From the NCBI GenBank assembly GCA_029204225.1, contig CM055108.1:24821670-24885669 (forward strand): 64,000 nt of DNA, written 5' to 3'. How positions within the stretch are numbered: the first letter of the stretch is position 1; every line of letters begins with the position of its first letter. Made by a program: the position numbers and the translations under genes. A model generated the notes under the pieces. That model did no database searches and was not told the origin of the DNA. It worked only from the letters and a program-made list of their open reading frames with translations. Of the stretch, positions 25,747-38,800 are shown in pieces. Source of the stretch: Diphasiastrum complanatum (Eukaryota > Streptophyta > Lycopodiopsida > Lycopodiales > Lycopodiaceae).

Positions 25747-26804
25747 CACAGCCCACACAGGCCTACCCAATCATTCATTATCTAAATAAATAAACCTCAA
25801 CCCCAACCCCAACCCCAACCCCAACCTTAATCTTGTAGGCAGGAGGAGCAAGGAAGGCCACGGCCGGGGGTCGGGGGCACCCAACTACTTTGTCTCATCC
25901 TTCACTCGCTGCCCTTCTTCTTCTTCTTCTTCTTCTTCGTCGTCATCCTCCATTCATTCATTCATTCATTCAAAGCAAATTCTTATATTCATTGTCCTAA
26001 CTAATCAAGGGTTTAGTCTGCTTAGAAGCTGCCTTGGCAGGTGATCAGGCAGGTTAATTGTTTCTTCTTCTTTTTGTATGGTAGGTTGCGCAGGAAGGTT
26101 CAGCTCATCATCACATTATTACATACATCACATTATTATGGAATGAGACAGCAGCTCCAGATCGTGTTCCAATTAGGGTTACTGTTATGTTCACTTGACC
26201 AACAGCTGTTCGACTGACTTCCATTCCATCCATCCATCCATCTGCTTGTCTATTGTCCTTGAATAATTAATAGCTATGCTCATGCTCATAGGAAAGAGGA
26301 GGCTAAGGGAGATGGTGATAGTTATAAGAAGATGACTTAGGTTTTACTGTGATTGCATCAACGGTTGCTTCATCCAGCAGTACGAGGGCAATGCTCGCCA
26401 AATCTCTACAGCTTGAGAAATGACAGTACTGTTTGTGAGGGGGGTCAGCGGAGGTTTAGTTTAGCCCCTTCCCAGTAAAGGCTTAAATATTGAAAGATAG
26501 AATAGTTCGAGTGGGGGAATATCTTAGTAATGGGAGGGGTTTTTGTTAGCCGAGGGTTTTAGCATGGGCCAGATTCTTGTTGAATCGAGCATGCTGTGAT
26601 TTCATAACTGCTTGGTGGTTTATGGAATCACTGTTTATGGCGCAGAAATGTGGTGTATTTAAGCCTGATCTATTTCATTCAACAATGAGATAGCGTTTTA
26701 GTGCATATTAAATTGAGGCCATTGTCATAGTATTCACCACTCGAAGTTGTTTGCAGCCTGCCATTTGCTGTCATTTCTGGATTGGCAACCAGGTTATCTA
26801 CTCG
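25700..26804 (+). promoter_or_regulatory. Probable promoter and 5' leader of the carrier gene
   Basis: The block upstream of the carrier start codon has the simple repeats common in plant leaders: (CT)n at 25715-25744, six CCCCAA-type units at 25795-25830, (TTC)n at 25913-25938 and (ATTC)n at 25952-25971. An acceptor-like 'gaagttgtttgcag' at about 26756 suggests that a leader intron ends 48 bp before the chosen ATG. No convincing TATA box was found, so the transcription start is not assigned. Confidence 0.4.
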
Positions 26805-29800
26805 ATGGTTCTCCAGAAAAAATATGTTGATCAGAAAGGATCAGAGGAGATCCTGGGGCAGGGAAGCAACACCGTTTTTTGCCAGACATCTCCATTGTAT
26901 GTGGATGGCAATGACTCGAGAACATCAACCTTTGTATCGTTTACTGAAGACGCAAAGCAAGCCAGCGAAGAGGTGAAGGCACCAAGTAATGCTGCCTTGA
27001 TGATCTGCAAATCCCTGATCGCTGGAGGTGTAGCAGGCGGAGTGTATGTATTCCTGTGATCTGCTTATCCATATTTACCCTTTTTATCCTCTGTGCACAT
27101 ACGTTCAGTCAAGAAACACGTGAAAACTTCTCAAAAAGTTCCTGCCTCTTTTTTGATCTCATAGCTGTTAATCTGCTCACCTTGGTAGATAGCTTGTGAT
27201 TTGGTCATGAATTGGAATAAAGTAGCTAGGTGCTGCTTGTCCAATTTAGATTGCAAAGTTAAGTATCTTTATTCAAGCATTGGCGTGTATCTGATTTGCA
27301 AGAAGAGATTGCTTTGCTGCACTGATCATTGAGGGCATTTTAAAAAGTGGAATACTTTTAACGGATGTTTGTCACTGGCGCGGGTGACAAACCTCCCTTT
27401 TTAAAAAATGTTATACTTTTCGTACTCATTTTTTTTGTTTTTGTCTGAAAATGGTGCACCTTAGGTTTTATATTACCTCTTGCATAGGGTTCTTCCAATG
27501 TATAGATACTATGATCTTTCACTCCATCGAAACAGCATATGAAGCTTCAACTTTTCAAATTGTCCAGATGAGTCTTATTTTCATATCCATGTAGCTTTAC
27601 CAAGAATAGTCAATTTTTGATACAGCTGTTTCCATTCAAATGATACATTCAGTTTTGCAGACCTTGCGGCAGCAGAGACTTGTGTTAGGAATTACGTTGC
27701 TTTTTCTAAAAGTTATTTTCATGTTTCATGAGAAACGGGGTTGCTGTGTGTATGACATATCTGCATTGAAGTAATTGTTGATTGAATATTTAGAAGCGCT
27801 CTTGTATGCACATTTCTTGTTTGAGACTAAAGTTTTTGTTGCTTCATTGGCTTTTCATGGAGAGGATCTAAAAAAATAAAAATACGCCGATTTGGCACTT
27901 GACTTTTCATGACACCAGCCAAATGGCACACATTTACACGTTGCCAAAATTCATGGTAGTTGACTTCAATTTTGTAGAGCTTGTTAGTTTGCAGGAATGC
28001 TTATTGTTGGTGCAGGTTAGCTTTTATGCACATGGCTTTCGCCTACTCATGGTTGTTCACATGTTCATTTTTGTTTGGAATCCAATTTACACTTTATAAG
28101 TTGTTAGCTTGAGAACTTTGAGAGGACTCTTCAACTTTAGCATTGCATGAATTTTTTCTTTTTGATCTTTTATAAACCTATTCTTGGGCACTGATGAAAT
28201 TTTTTTGCATTTGGCTTTGTTGGATTTCTATCCTCTCCATCCCTATCTTTCTGCTAATCTAGATCCATTCACTAGCTGTTGTAAATAGTTGTACAGTCGC
28301 ATACTCTGCAGAAATACACTGGTTTTTTGACAGTCTACAGAAATACAAAAGAATCAGTGACAGTGTTTTCCTGATTGTTCGAACATCCTCGACTATTTGG
28401 TCAGCCTTGATTATTTGGCCATCTTCGATTGTTCAGCCACCCTCGATAGTTCGACCGCTTCGGACCATCTGACCAAATTCGACTATTCGGCCATCCTCGA
28501 ACAATCGGCCGCAATCCCACTATTGGCGGATCAACAAGTGATGCTACCTGGGAGACCGCACATGGGTTGCATGCACAGTATCCAGACTTTTCCATCGAGG
28601 ACGATGTCATCTGAGGAGGGAAGGGATGTCACATGTACTTTGAATCCCCTTGCCCAATGTGAATGGTAAATTGTAATTATTAAATTGTAAATGGCTAAGT
28701 CACCGGCCTGTGGAGACAATTGTAAATTGCAATGTAAATATCTGTTATAGTGACTAAATCCGAGATGGCCAAGGGGGTACTGGCTCTCATGAAAGTCTGC
28801 TGGACTGACCTCCTAAAAAGTAGGAAGGGTTGACCGGTCAACGTGACGTGTCATATGCTCAATGGGACACTTGGTCCAGTGCATGAGTGACAGTTGTCGG
28901 ACGGTCAATGGACGGGTCAATAGGACATGTCATATGCTCATTGGGACACTTGGTCCAATGCATGAGTGACACGTGTCAAACTGTCCACCTACTAGCTTGC
29001 CTATGTGTCAGTACTGCCAAGTGCCAAGTGTCAGCTGTGCATGAAGTTTGCCATGTGTCGACGTTAGGATGTGTCAGGGTTAAGGGGTGCTTGAGGGGAT
29101 ATAGTGTGAGCCTTGTCAGGCATTCCTCATTATGGTATTCCTATGCAGCTATGGTTGGGAGGAGACTTGCAGTAGAGCTCTCATGTTTGCTTGTTGATCT
29201 ATGTACATTTGCTTGAGATTAATAAAGTGACGGATTTGCTGGGTAATCCTGTGTATTTAATTAGGGTTTGTGAGCTTGTGTGCAACACCCCCCCCTGGAA
29301 CGTCTAGGTCGCCCTCTACGTCTAGGTGTTGGAACGACTGGCTCCTCCTGTGTCTCGGCATCGGGGTCTACGAATAAGTGCTGCATGTCTCCCCCCCCCT
29401 CATGCTCACCCTCATCCTCTGCCTCTGTATCACCCTCATCCATCCACTCCTCCTCCTCGTACCCATGCCCAAATCCCTCTCCACGCCCCAAAATCTCATC
29501 ATTTCCATCCTCTCCCATCTCCTGACGTCCAGATGCTCTCCTGTGGTGTCGTGGGAACCGTGCCTCTGCATCTGCCTGCCTATGTAGCTCATGATAGATA
29601 TCATCCTCGAGCTCCTCCTCCGTAGGTGGCACCCAAGGATCAACAGTTGTCGTATGTACCTTGCAGGAGTCAGGGTTCACCTACAAAAACAAACGGGCAT
29701 GGTTAGCAAACTTATGCATTTGTCAAATAAGTTCATTTGAAACGCAAATACATCAAGCAATACCAATAAAGTCACTAACTCACCTCGATCAAGCGGTCAC

Positions 29801-32800
29801 CCTGCATATGTGTGCGTCTCAACATGTGTCCGTTGGTGTTCACGAACACCAACCGCCTGCATTGCTCAATGGAGAGTCTATTTCTCTTCTTCGTGTGATA
29901 TCTGGCCCATACACTCCAGTTTCGCACAGGCGGAAGCCGAACAGTCCTGTGCAAGGACCCTCTCAGCCAGTTGTTGAAGGTCAGGCGTACTGCGGCCATG
30001 AAAGCTCCACCATGTGACAGGCGCCAACTGGTCATCTCTGAGCTTACACTGCTCTTGATCAAAAGGATACAGGCCCCGCTCGAACTTGACTATGTCTCGC
30101 TCTATGTTCCCCAGAGTCGTGCCTGTTGGCAAAGGAAATAGAACACGTGTCAGGCCACAAACCAAAGCATATGCTAATATAAACAACTACACTAGCTAGA
30201 ATATTTACAATACCTGCGCCGGGCCATACATGCTCGGTGTACTCCACCCATCCTCGGTGTAATCCACCCATCCTCGGTGGAGCTCCATGTCGCCAGGACG
30301 TCTGGTAGAGCGCCACAATGGATGCAGCATGTGGGCCACCGCATGGATGGGTCTGTGGAAGTAGTCCCACCTCGCCTCCCAAAGTGTGAGGAGCTCGTCC
30401 TTCCTGTGCAGGTGACATTGCAAATGGTTAGGTATCTTTGAAAACACGAGAGCAAAGTGAAACTGAAATAAGAAAGTGATAGGAGACATACCTGTCCTCC
30501 TCCAAGCTACATATGTGAAGCGCCTCGCCGATGCGGTCCATGAACTCGTATATGAGACCGAGAGTGCACCCCTCTCGGTCTACTAGGCGCAGCACATAGA
30601 ATACAGGTCGAAGAACCTCTACAATCTCACTCAACTGTGTCCAGAAGTCGTCTCCAAAGACTATGGCCTGGAAAAACACTGCCTCTCGTGCAATTCCTGA
30701 ACTCATCAAATGCCTCACTGGATACCATCCTCCGCAAATGATCTCGCAAGACACATAGTCGCTCGAGAACCAGGAAAAAGAAGGCAAAGCGAGTGGGTGC
30801 TGGCTTCTTCAGGTCCAGCCGAGAGAAGGTACGAAACAATGCCAGCACGCGCCTCTTTTGTGAGAGGTGAGCTGCAAGACAAACATAAACAAAAAACCGT
30901 TAGAAGCTAAAAGAGATTAGGGGCCTAGAACAATTGACAAGTGAAAAATGCTTTACAAAGTGATGAAAATTGTACCTCACGAATCCATGGAAGTGCAACC
31001 ATGTCCTGAATGAGAAGGTTGATGCAATGTGCAGCACATGGGGTCCACACAATACTCGGGTGCTCCCTCATCATCATCTCTCCCATCAGTCTGCAGTTCG
31101 AGCCGTTGTCTGTGACGACTTGAACCACGTGCTCTGCCCCAATCTCCTGCACTACAGAGATGATTGCCTCATAGATGAACTCGGCCGTGATGCCTCCACC
31201 AGCTCGAGTAGCATCCACGCCTCGTAGGAAGACTGTGCCAAGTGGGCAAGACACTAGGATATTGACGATAGATCGCCGACGAGTGTCAGTCCATCCATCG
31301 CTCAATATCGAGCATCCATAGCTGCAAAAATACAACATTTCTTAGACATGTGCACTTGCAAACATTGTGGTAATTTGTAGAGTGAAACAAATTAAGTGGT
31401 AAAGAGCAGCAAAAAATTCTTACGTCTGCCACGCTGTGCGGATGGAGCTCAGCTCCCGTGTGATGGTCTCCTCCTCCTATCATAGCATGGTCGTGCGCAA
31501 TGCCTCTCTCCTCGGAGGCCTCCATGAGAAATCAGCTGCTGCGATCTGAAGGCAAGTGTCCCTAAAGATCCAAGTGTCTGCAACAGCAAAAGGAATGCCA
31601 CACTCATAGACCAGCTGGCCAATCCGTCGGGTACATAGGGCACGATGATGTCTCTGCCACGCACCTCGGTCCAAGGTCTGCTGCCTAGCCCTAACCGCTC
31701 TCTGCTGCACAAAGGACTCTCCTGGTCTAGAACACCCACCAGAAACAACAGATGGGCGTGCTGAAGGTGTATCTGCTGACTGTGGAGCATCGCATGCTGC
31801 ATCGCTGCGGCCCCCTATGGCATGATCTGGCTCTGTAAATGGTGCGTCAGCAGCTGATGACGACACTGGAGGAGATGGACCTGCTGCTGAAGGAACAACT
31901 GGAGGAGAGGTTGCATGTGTGCTAGTAGCTCTAGGAACATCTCCCCCCATGTGACTAGGCCCTGCCTCTGCATCTGCTCTAGACCCTACACCTGCACCAT
32001 GTCCTGAACCTGCTCTAGTCCCTGTTCCTGCCACTGACCCATGAACAACACTCTGAGATGGTCTCAAAGGCTCAAGAGATGTACCGTCACGCCCGTATGT
32101 GTCCATCAATCTTTCCACCTCTGCATCTGATATGCGAGGGCAAATGGATATGCCCATCCCCCGCCCATCTGGCCTGGTGAGTCGTAGCAAATGGGCCCTA
32201 ACCCTAGTAAGAGAACCAGTAAAGATGACGCCACAATGCAGGCATCTCCATCTGTGGGCACCAAATCCCTGGGGCGCCACATCCCCCTCTGTCAACTCTA
32301 TCTTTGACCAAATGCCTCTACCAAGGACTGGCATCGTGTGAATCTGTCAATGTATCAGATCGTGTGACTCAGACCTGAAAAAGAGGAAACAAACAATCAC
32401 TTGCCAGTATTCTGTTGGTAGCAACAACATTCGGATTGATGTGAATATCAATTGCTTACAAGTTACAACAACCCTAAACCCTAAAACGCATGTGATTTGG
32501 GTATGCCACTGAAAACTTTCTCTACAAGCGATAAAAACCGAAACTAACAGCACAAGCATGTTTGTGGGCATGAAGAAACACAGTTTAGCCTAAAATTGCA
32601 CCTCAATCAGATGATTATAAGCTAGTTTGCAAAAAGAATAAAAAACACACAGAAAAGGGGCATGAGATTCATATCTTTTGATACAAGCCAAAATGGGAAA
32701 AACTAACAACATGAGCATGTCTGTGGGGTTCAATACAGATGATTTGAAACCAAAACCACTTCATTATGTTACCTACAGCTCATTCTATGAGGTACCAAGG

Positions 32801-35800
32801 TTTGAACTCAAAACTTACCTAAAATCGTTTTGGAGACAAACGCCACCACCTCTTTGCTTCCACCGGCTTGATCATGCATAGATCGATGCTCCACGTTACC
32901 CACAATCCACCATCACCTCCTCACCTTTGCTCTTTGTCACTCTCCAACTCTCACAAGCCAAATTTTTTTATGTGGGCCGCAGGCTGCCTGCTCGCGGCCC
33001 ACATAAAAAAATTTGAAATTTTATTTGCGTTCCGGGACAGCGTTTCTGGTCCCAGAACGCTCGATCTGGATCGCGATCCGCTGCAACACAGATAGTGGCA
33101 TAAATGGACTGCATGGGGTTAGCCAACTTGTAGGGCCTCCTTGATTTCCCTGTGAGGGTTTTTGCCTAATTCTAGTAGGAGAGGAGTAGGTGTAGAGACA
33201 TAGTTACAAAAGTGTGAGTTGCTGACTTCATAGGTCACATGTGATGATAGTTTAGATCCTAGAAGTCACTTTTTAGCATGATTTACCATCCCAGTTTTCT
33301 GAAACCCTATAGAACCATTATGATTTTTTCAAATCAACTAAGTTTTTTTTTTCGGAAAAGACGTGGGTTTACTTTAATCCTTCGATGAATTGATGATGGA
33401 TTCAAAACACCTCTTAAGCTGATTTGCAAATTGCCTGCATTTCCATGTTTTAGAAATTTTCCAACCATGAATTTTAGGTCTTCAGATTATTTTTCAAACA
33501 AATAGTCTTTAGATTGATTGATATCATGATTATTGAGTTAAATTTCAAGCCTGCAAATGCTAATATAAATGTGATTTCGTTCACCTTCTGTACTATTAGT
33601 AGGCCTCATTGAGTGTTTGCGAATGACATGCAATCATCCTTTAGATAAGGCACTTGTTATTTTCAAATAAAGAGGTTCATAGCTTATTTGTGCAGGTCAC
33701 GTACTGCTGTTGCTCCTCTAGAACGCTTGAAAATCTTACTACAGGTGACTCTATCACGTACTTAATCAAATGTCTGCCTTATACACAATGTCAATTTAGA
33801 GGATCTTTCAATGTACTTTGTCTGTGTATTTGTTATGACATGATGAGCACATATTGAATGTTGTGGAGATATTATTTGTTACAATGAAGTGTTATAGTTC
33901 TAAGTAAAACTATACGTTAGGGCCATGTAATATTGTGTATGTTGGTAAATTTTCATCTAATTTTTTTTCTGTGCCATACGATCTCATTTATGGGTATAAA
34001 GCCTTTCTATATCACCAAGATTTGAATTCGAATTTGATGAGAAAGATTCAAAAGTTTGTGTGTTGCATTTGGCAGGTCCAGAATCCATTCAACCCGAAAT
34101 ACAATGGAATGCGCCAGGGATTGAAGGCAATTTGGGGAAGTGAGGGAATTCGTGGATTTTTCAAAGGAAATGGTACGAATTGTGCTCGGATTATACCAAA
34201 CTCGGCAGTAAAGTTTTACAGCTACGAGCAAGCATCTAGGTCAGTATGCGGGTGTTAATTTTTTGAGATGAAACAACTAGTTAGTCGGCTAGATGCCTGG
34301 TATTACACTAACACTTGGCCGGGCTCTATGGCGTCATGAAGAAGGACTAAGTGTCACTGATTGAAACAAGCCATTATATTTGATATTTGAAATGACCCCA
34401 ACGTAGAGTGTACTATTGTTAAGGGCCAGAGATCTTTATCCTATTCCTCATGTGAATCGTATTGAAAGTGTTGTTGTTAGAAACACGGATCTAAAGCATA
34501 AATGAACCCTTAAATCGGGAAATGCAAGAGTAATGATAGCATGCATGAGAAACATTCTTATCTGAAAAATTAACAGCAGCTGTTATGCATTAAGGTGGAA
34601 GAAACATGTTACAGTGACAGCTTTGAAAGTGTAATCGCAAGTTGTCTTAGAGAAGATGTTATTAGAACGAGCTAATTTCTCAAGAGATAAGCAATATTCT
34701 TGTGTTGTGACTTCTAGTGTCCAATCATTTTTTGAAAATTGAGTTACATGCATACCATACCTAGAGACAGGCATGATTCTCTTGGATTCTCTTCTGAGGG
34801 TGCTGAATATTGTGTGTTTCAAGTTTCGAACAAATAACACCCATATTTTTGACGCTTCCTCATAAGTGCTACATTCATTTTTGGCAAACAAGCTGACTCA
34901 CTCAACTTTTGTTTTCAAGTTTTCCTTGGGCAAGATGTTTTGTAAAATATCTGCCACCTTTCATTACTGTTACAATGCACAGAGTCAATCTACGTAGAAG
35001 AGTGTGCCACTGAAGGGTGCTTCCTGCTCTTGTATTTTGACACATCCAGGAATGTAACTTTGTTTCCCATCAAACAAACTGATTCGCTGAACCTCTGTTT
35101 CCTGTTTTTTTTTGACTGGAAGCTTGTGAAAGTTGGTGCCACCTTTGAGTACTATTTCAATATACCAAATTCCAATGCAGTGTCACCAGTTTGAACCTTT
35201 TTATTGGTAAAGTGAGAATGGACTTGGTCCTAACATGGAAGAATGAATTCTTTGTTAATTCAGTACAGTTTTGCTTATCATGCTGAAGCACTGCTGTCCT
35301 ACTATCAAGGTCACCAAGAAATCTCCTTAGCTACACTGCCTCACAAGTGGCACTAGTGCCTGCCCTGAATTTGTGTAGAAGAGAGTGCTACTGTGGATTG
35401 CTTCTTAATTGAAAATATGTCGCTCTATAACCAACAGAAAATACATGACTGGCCCAGAGATGTAAAGTATGCACTCCCTCTTCAGCATAGTTACCTTGAA
35501 ACCTGTTTCAAACTTTCTGGAAATGTGTTTCAAATGTCTATTGTTGAAAGAGGATCTTTTTTGGCCCCTTGGCTCTAACAAGTGGCCAAAGGCCCCAACT
35601 TAAGTAGTAGGGCCCAAAAGATGGTCAATGGGGCTCATTCGTCAAGTTCTTGGATACATTCAAGCTCCGACCTCCTAAACTAATATGTGTATGGCTCAAA
35701 ACTGGAAAATGAAACCTTCAAGACATCGAAAAACATTTGAAATGTTTGAAACTCGAACATTTCCAACATTTCAAGTGCCGGTTTATGAAATTGCTCTTCA

Positions 35801-38800
35801 GTTTTATATCCTCCTGTGACAACTGCATGTGTCTTGTTCACCCACAAGTTGCTTTTTCCTTGGTTGCCAGTGCTCCTCATGTATCTGCTGGGTGAGATTA
35901 TAGCTTCTTCCTTTGCAATCACTTCTCCAAACATGAAAGTCAAACTTGGCTATGACAAACGCTAGAGCTAAAGAGCAAAGCTGATTGGCTCTTTTCCATT
36001 CACATGCAAGGAATATGAATGTGCATCAAAACCAAAACTCCACAAGTACCATGTACAATAAAGTTGTTATTTGAGTAAAGCAAACTTTAATACTTGCGTA
36101 GTGCTGCGACTGTAGCAGTTCGTTTGTTCGTATGCACATCTCCAACTTACAAGAATTGAATTCTCAGCCAGAACTGGTGTTCTCAACGTTATGTTGAGAC
36201 AGGCAATATTTTCCAAGTGACTTTTAAGTTTCATTGTCGCTAGACGTGGTGCAATTGAACCTTGCTACTTGTGAAACACTCACTGGTTCTTGGATTTTTT
36301 AGTTCATTGAGTACCCCTATTCATATGTTTCATGCATTTAGATTAAGTTCTTGATTCACCCTTGTTATAAAATGCCATCTGAAAGTAGCTAAGCATACAC
36401 ATGTATGCATATCTGAAAATGCACTGTAGAAATGAACCACAAAAATTCATCAAATAATTTTTTTCATGAAGATTCTTGATTCACCCTTGTTATAAAATGC
36501 CATCTGAAAGTAGCTTAACATATGCATGCATATCTGAAAATGCACTGTAGAAATGAACCACAAAAATTTATCAAATAAATTGGTTCATGAAGAACCACTT
36601 GAATAGTACAATCTATAGAAATTTTGCGCAACTTTAATTACCTTATAATGGTATCTAAAACTCCACAACATTGAATGCCAAAAACTTGAATCTAAAAAGC
36701 AATAAAACCTTTATAAGTTGATACCTTTCTAACAAGCACGAAGCCTAAGGCTGACGTTGACTGCTTAATGAGCAATCCAACTGGGTAGGTTCAAAGTCCC
36801 TAAAGACATTATGTATTTTTGTCTAACATGGTAGAGAGATACAATAAAAGAAAATATCTTTAAGCTTTGACACTTAAGGTGGATCATTCAGACAAAGGAA
36901 GATGGAATTTTTTTGACATCCCTAAATGTTGTTTTTTCCCACCCCAACACATAGTTTTAAGAAATAACCAAAGAAAACAAAATTTGCAACGTTCCGATCC
37001 GGAGCGCTCACAAATCCCAGAACCGCCCCGGAACTCTAGCGTTCCCGAACATAGGGCATCTATGTGTCAATTTTGGCTGGGATCAAAGGGAGTTGCAATC
37101 CTTGCAAGATTGCATATTAAACTTATTCAAATTTTCAAATTATATTTAAGTATGTCTTTGTGAAGGAAAATTTCTGTACACTTATAACCCATGCAATATT
37201 CTAATTGACCTAAATTCTTCATTCAAATATTGCAAGCTCTTTTTTTTTTTTTGACAATCAAATATTCCTGTCCAGTCATCAACATGTAAAACAACAATGA
37301 CATAGCCATTCTTCACATTAAGTGTGCTGCAATCTTCTTACATCGTTCTCGTCAAAGATGACTTTTCTACTTCAAAATATATTTCTAGATTGCATTGTCA
37401 CATAACTTATATGCTTTAGATTCTTCATTGTACCCAATAGGGATACATTCAATGGACTTGTCATGAAGCTTCTGGCCTCTTTAGTTTGGGTACATGAACA
37501 TAGGCCTTACATCTAAATATTCTTGAATGAAGGCTGTTTTTGGTGTCATCCCTCTTACTGCCTTTATAGGGCTCATTTCTGAATGTAGAATGTGTATTCA
37601 TAGCTTTTGTTAGATTATGGAACTTCTGACATTTTCTCATTGCTCTTGCACACTCCAGAATTTTCCCATTCTTTTTTTAAAATTATAGAGGCATAATGCA
37701 AAAGAGGAGTGATCTAATGTTATTAGCACTCACAAAAGTTCTCTATATTTCTAAATTTATTTTTACCAAGTCCTTTAGTAAAAATATTTGCAACTTGATC
37801 TTTTGTCGGACAATAGATAAGCTCAACTTTATGATTATGAACTTTCTCTCTGATGAAGTGTTGTTGTACTTCAATATGCTTTGTCTTGCTGTGAAAATCC
37901 GTATTCTTTGCAAATTGATGGAAGAGGGACTGTGTTTTTATAGGACCACACAAATCTCTGTGAATAAGTTCAAGAACATTTCTCACTCTAGTTGTACTAG
38001 AAGAAACTTTCTATTTATGATGTTTTCAAAGACGCAAGCCTTACAAAACTTGTCATGTGAAATAACTTGAGGTAAACCTCTAACCATATTAAATTTCCTC
38101 AGAACTTGTAGTCTATTATAATTCAAATGTCCAAACCTCTCATGCCATAACTTACCCATCACTTCAATATGTGCAATATCTGCTTGAAATCTTATGACTT
38201 GAGCATGAAGTTTATATAACCTTCCTGCAAGAACCCCTTCAACTACCACTTCATTGTTCTTCTTCATCTTCATTGGAGTAGCAACCATATGTTGCTTTGC
38301 TATAGCTGAAACTGAGAGTAAGTTTTGCTTTATGTCAGGTACATAAAGAACATGCTTGATGTCAACAACCTTTTGTGAAGGTTATGGAATATGTACCTTA
38401 CCAACACCCTTTCTATCATAAGTATAGTTGTCTCCCAAGTCCCAACTTGACATTTGTACTATCATCTAGTTGTTGAAAACTAGATAACCAATCCCATTGT
38501 GGTGTCACATGCTTTGATGCACCTAAATTGATAAACCAAGATTCTTCTTTTGAGATATCACATGAAGATGTTGATGCTGAAAATAATTCACAATTGCCAA
38601 AATTCAAAGCACTTAAATTCGTATCAAGTCCTCCTCCAACAAAATTTCTTGCTTGTTTCTTCTTGTTGAACTGTTTTGCTAGCATTCTTTTGTGTAATGA
38701 CCCAGCTTATTGCAAATAAAGCAATTTCCCTTTCTGTTAGAATTTGCCTTCTCTTCACCTTACTGTTGGTTCGACTTATTGGTTTTTTCTCTCAATTCCC

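Noticed and set aside
25795-25830. CCCCAA repeats resembling a ciliate telomere
   Set aside because: Only about six units lie among other simple repeats in a probable plant 5' leader; plant telomeres use CCCTAAA.
29280-29643. Several + and - strand frames overlapping the hAT acidic tail
   Set aside because: They are shadow frames of the GC-rich last exon of the transposase, with low-complexity Pro/Ser/His translations.
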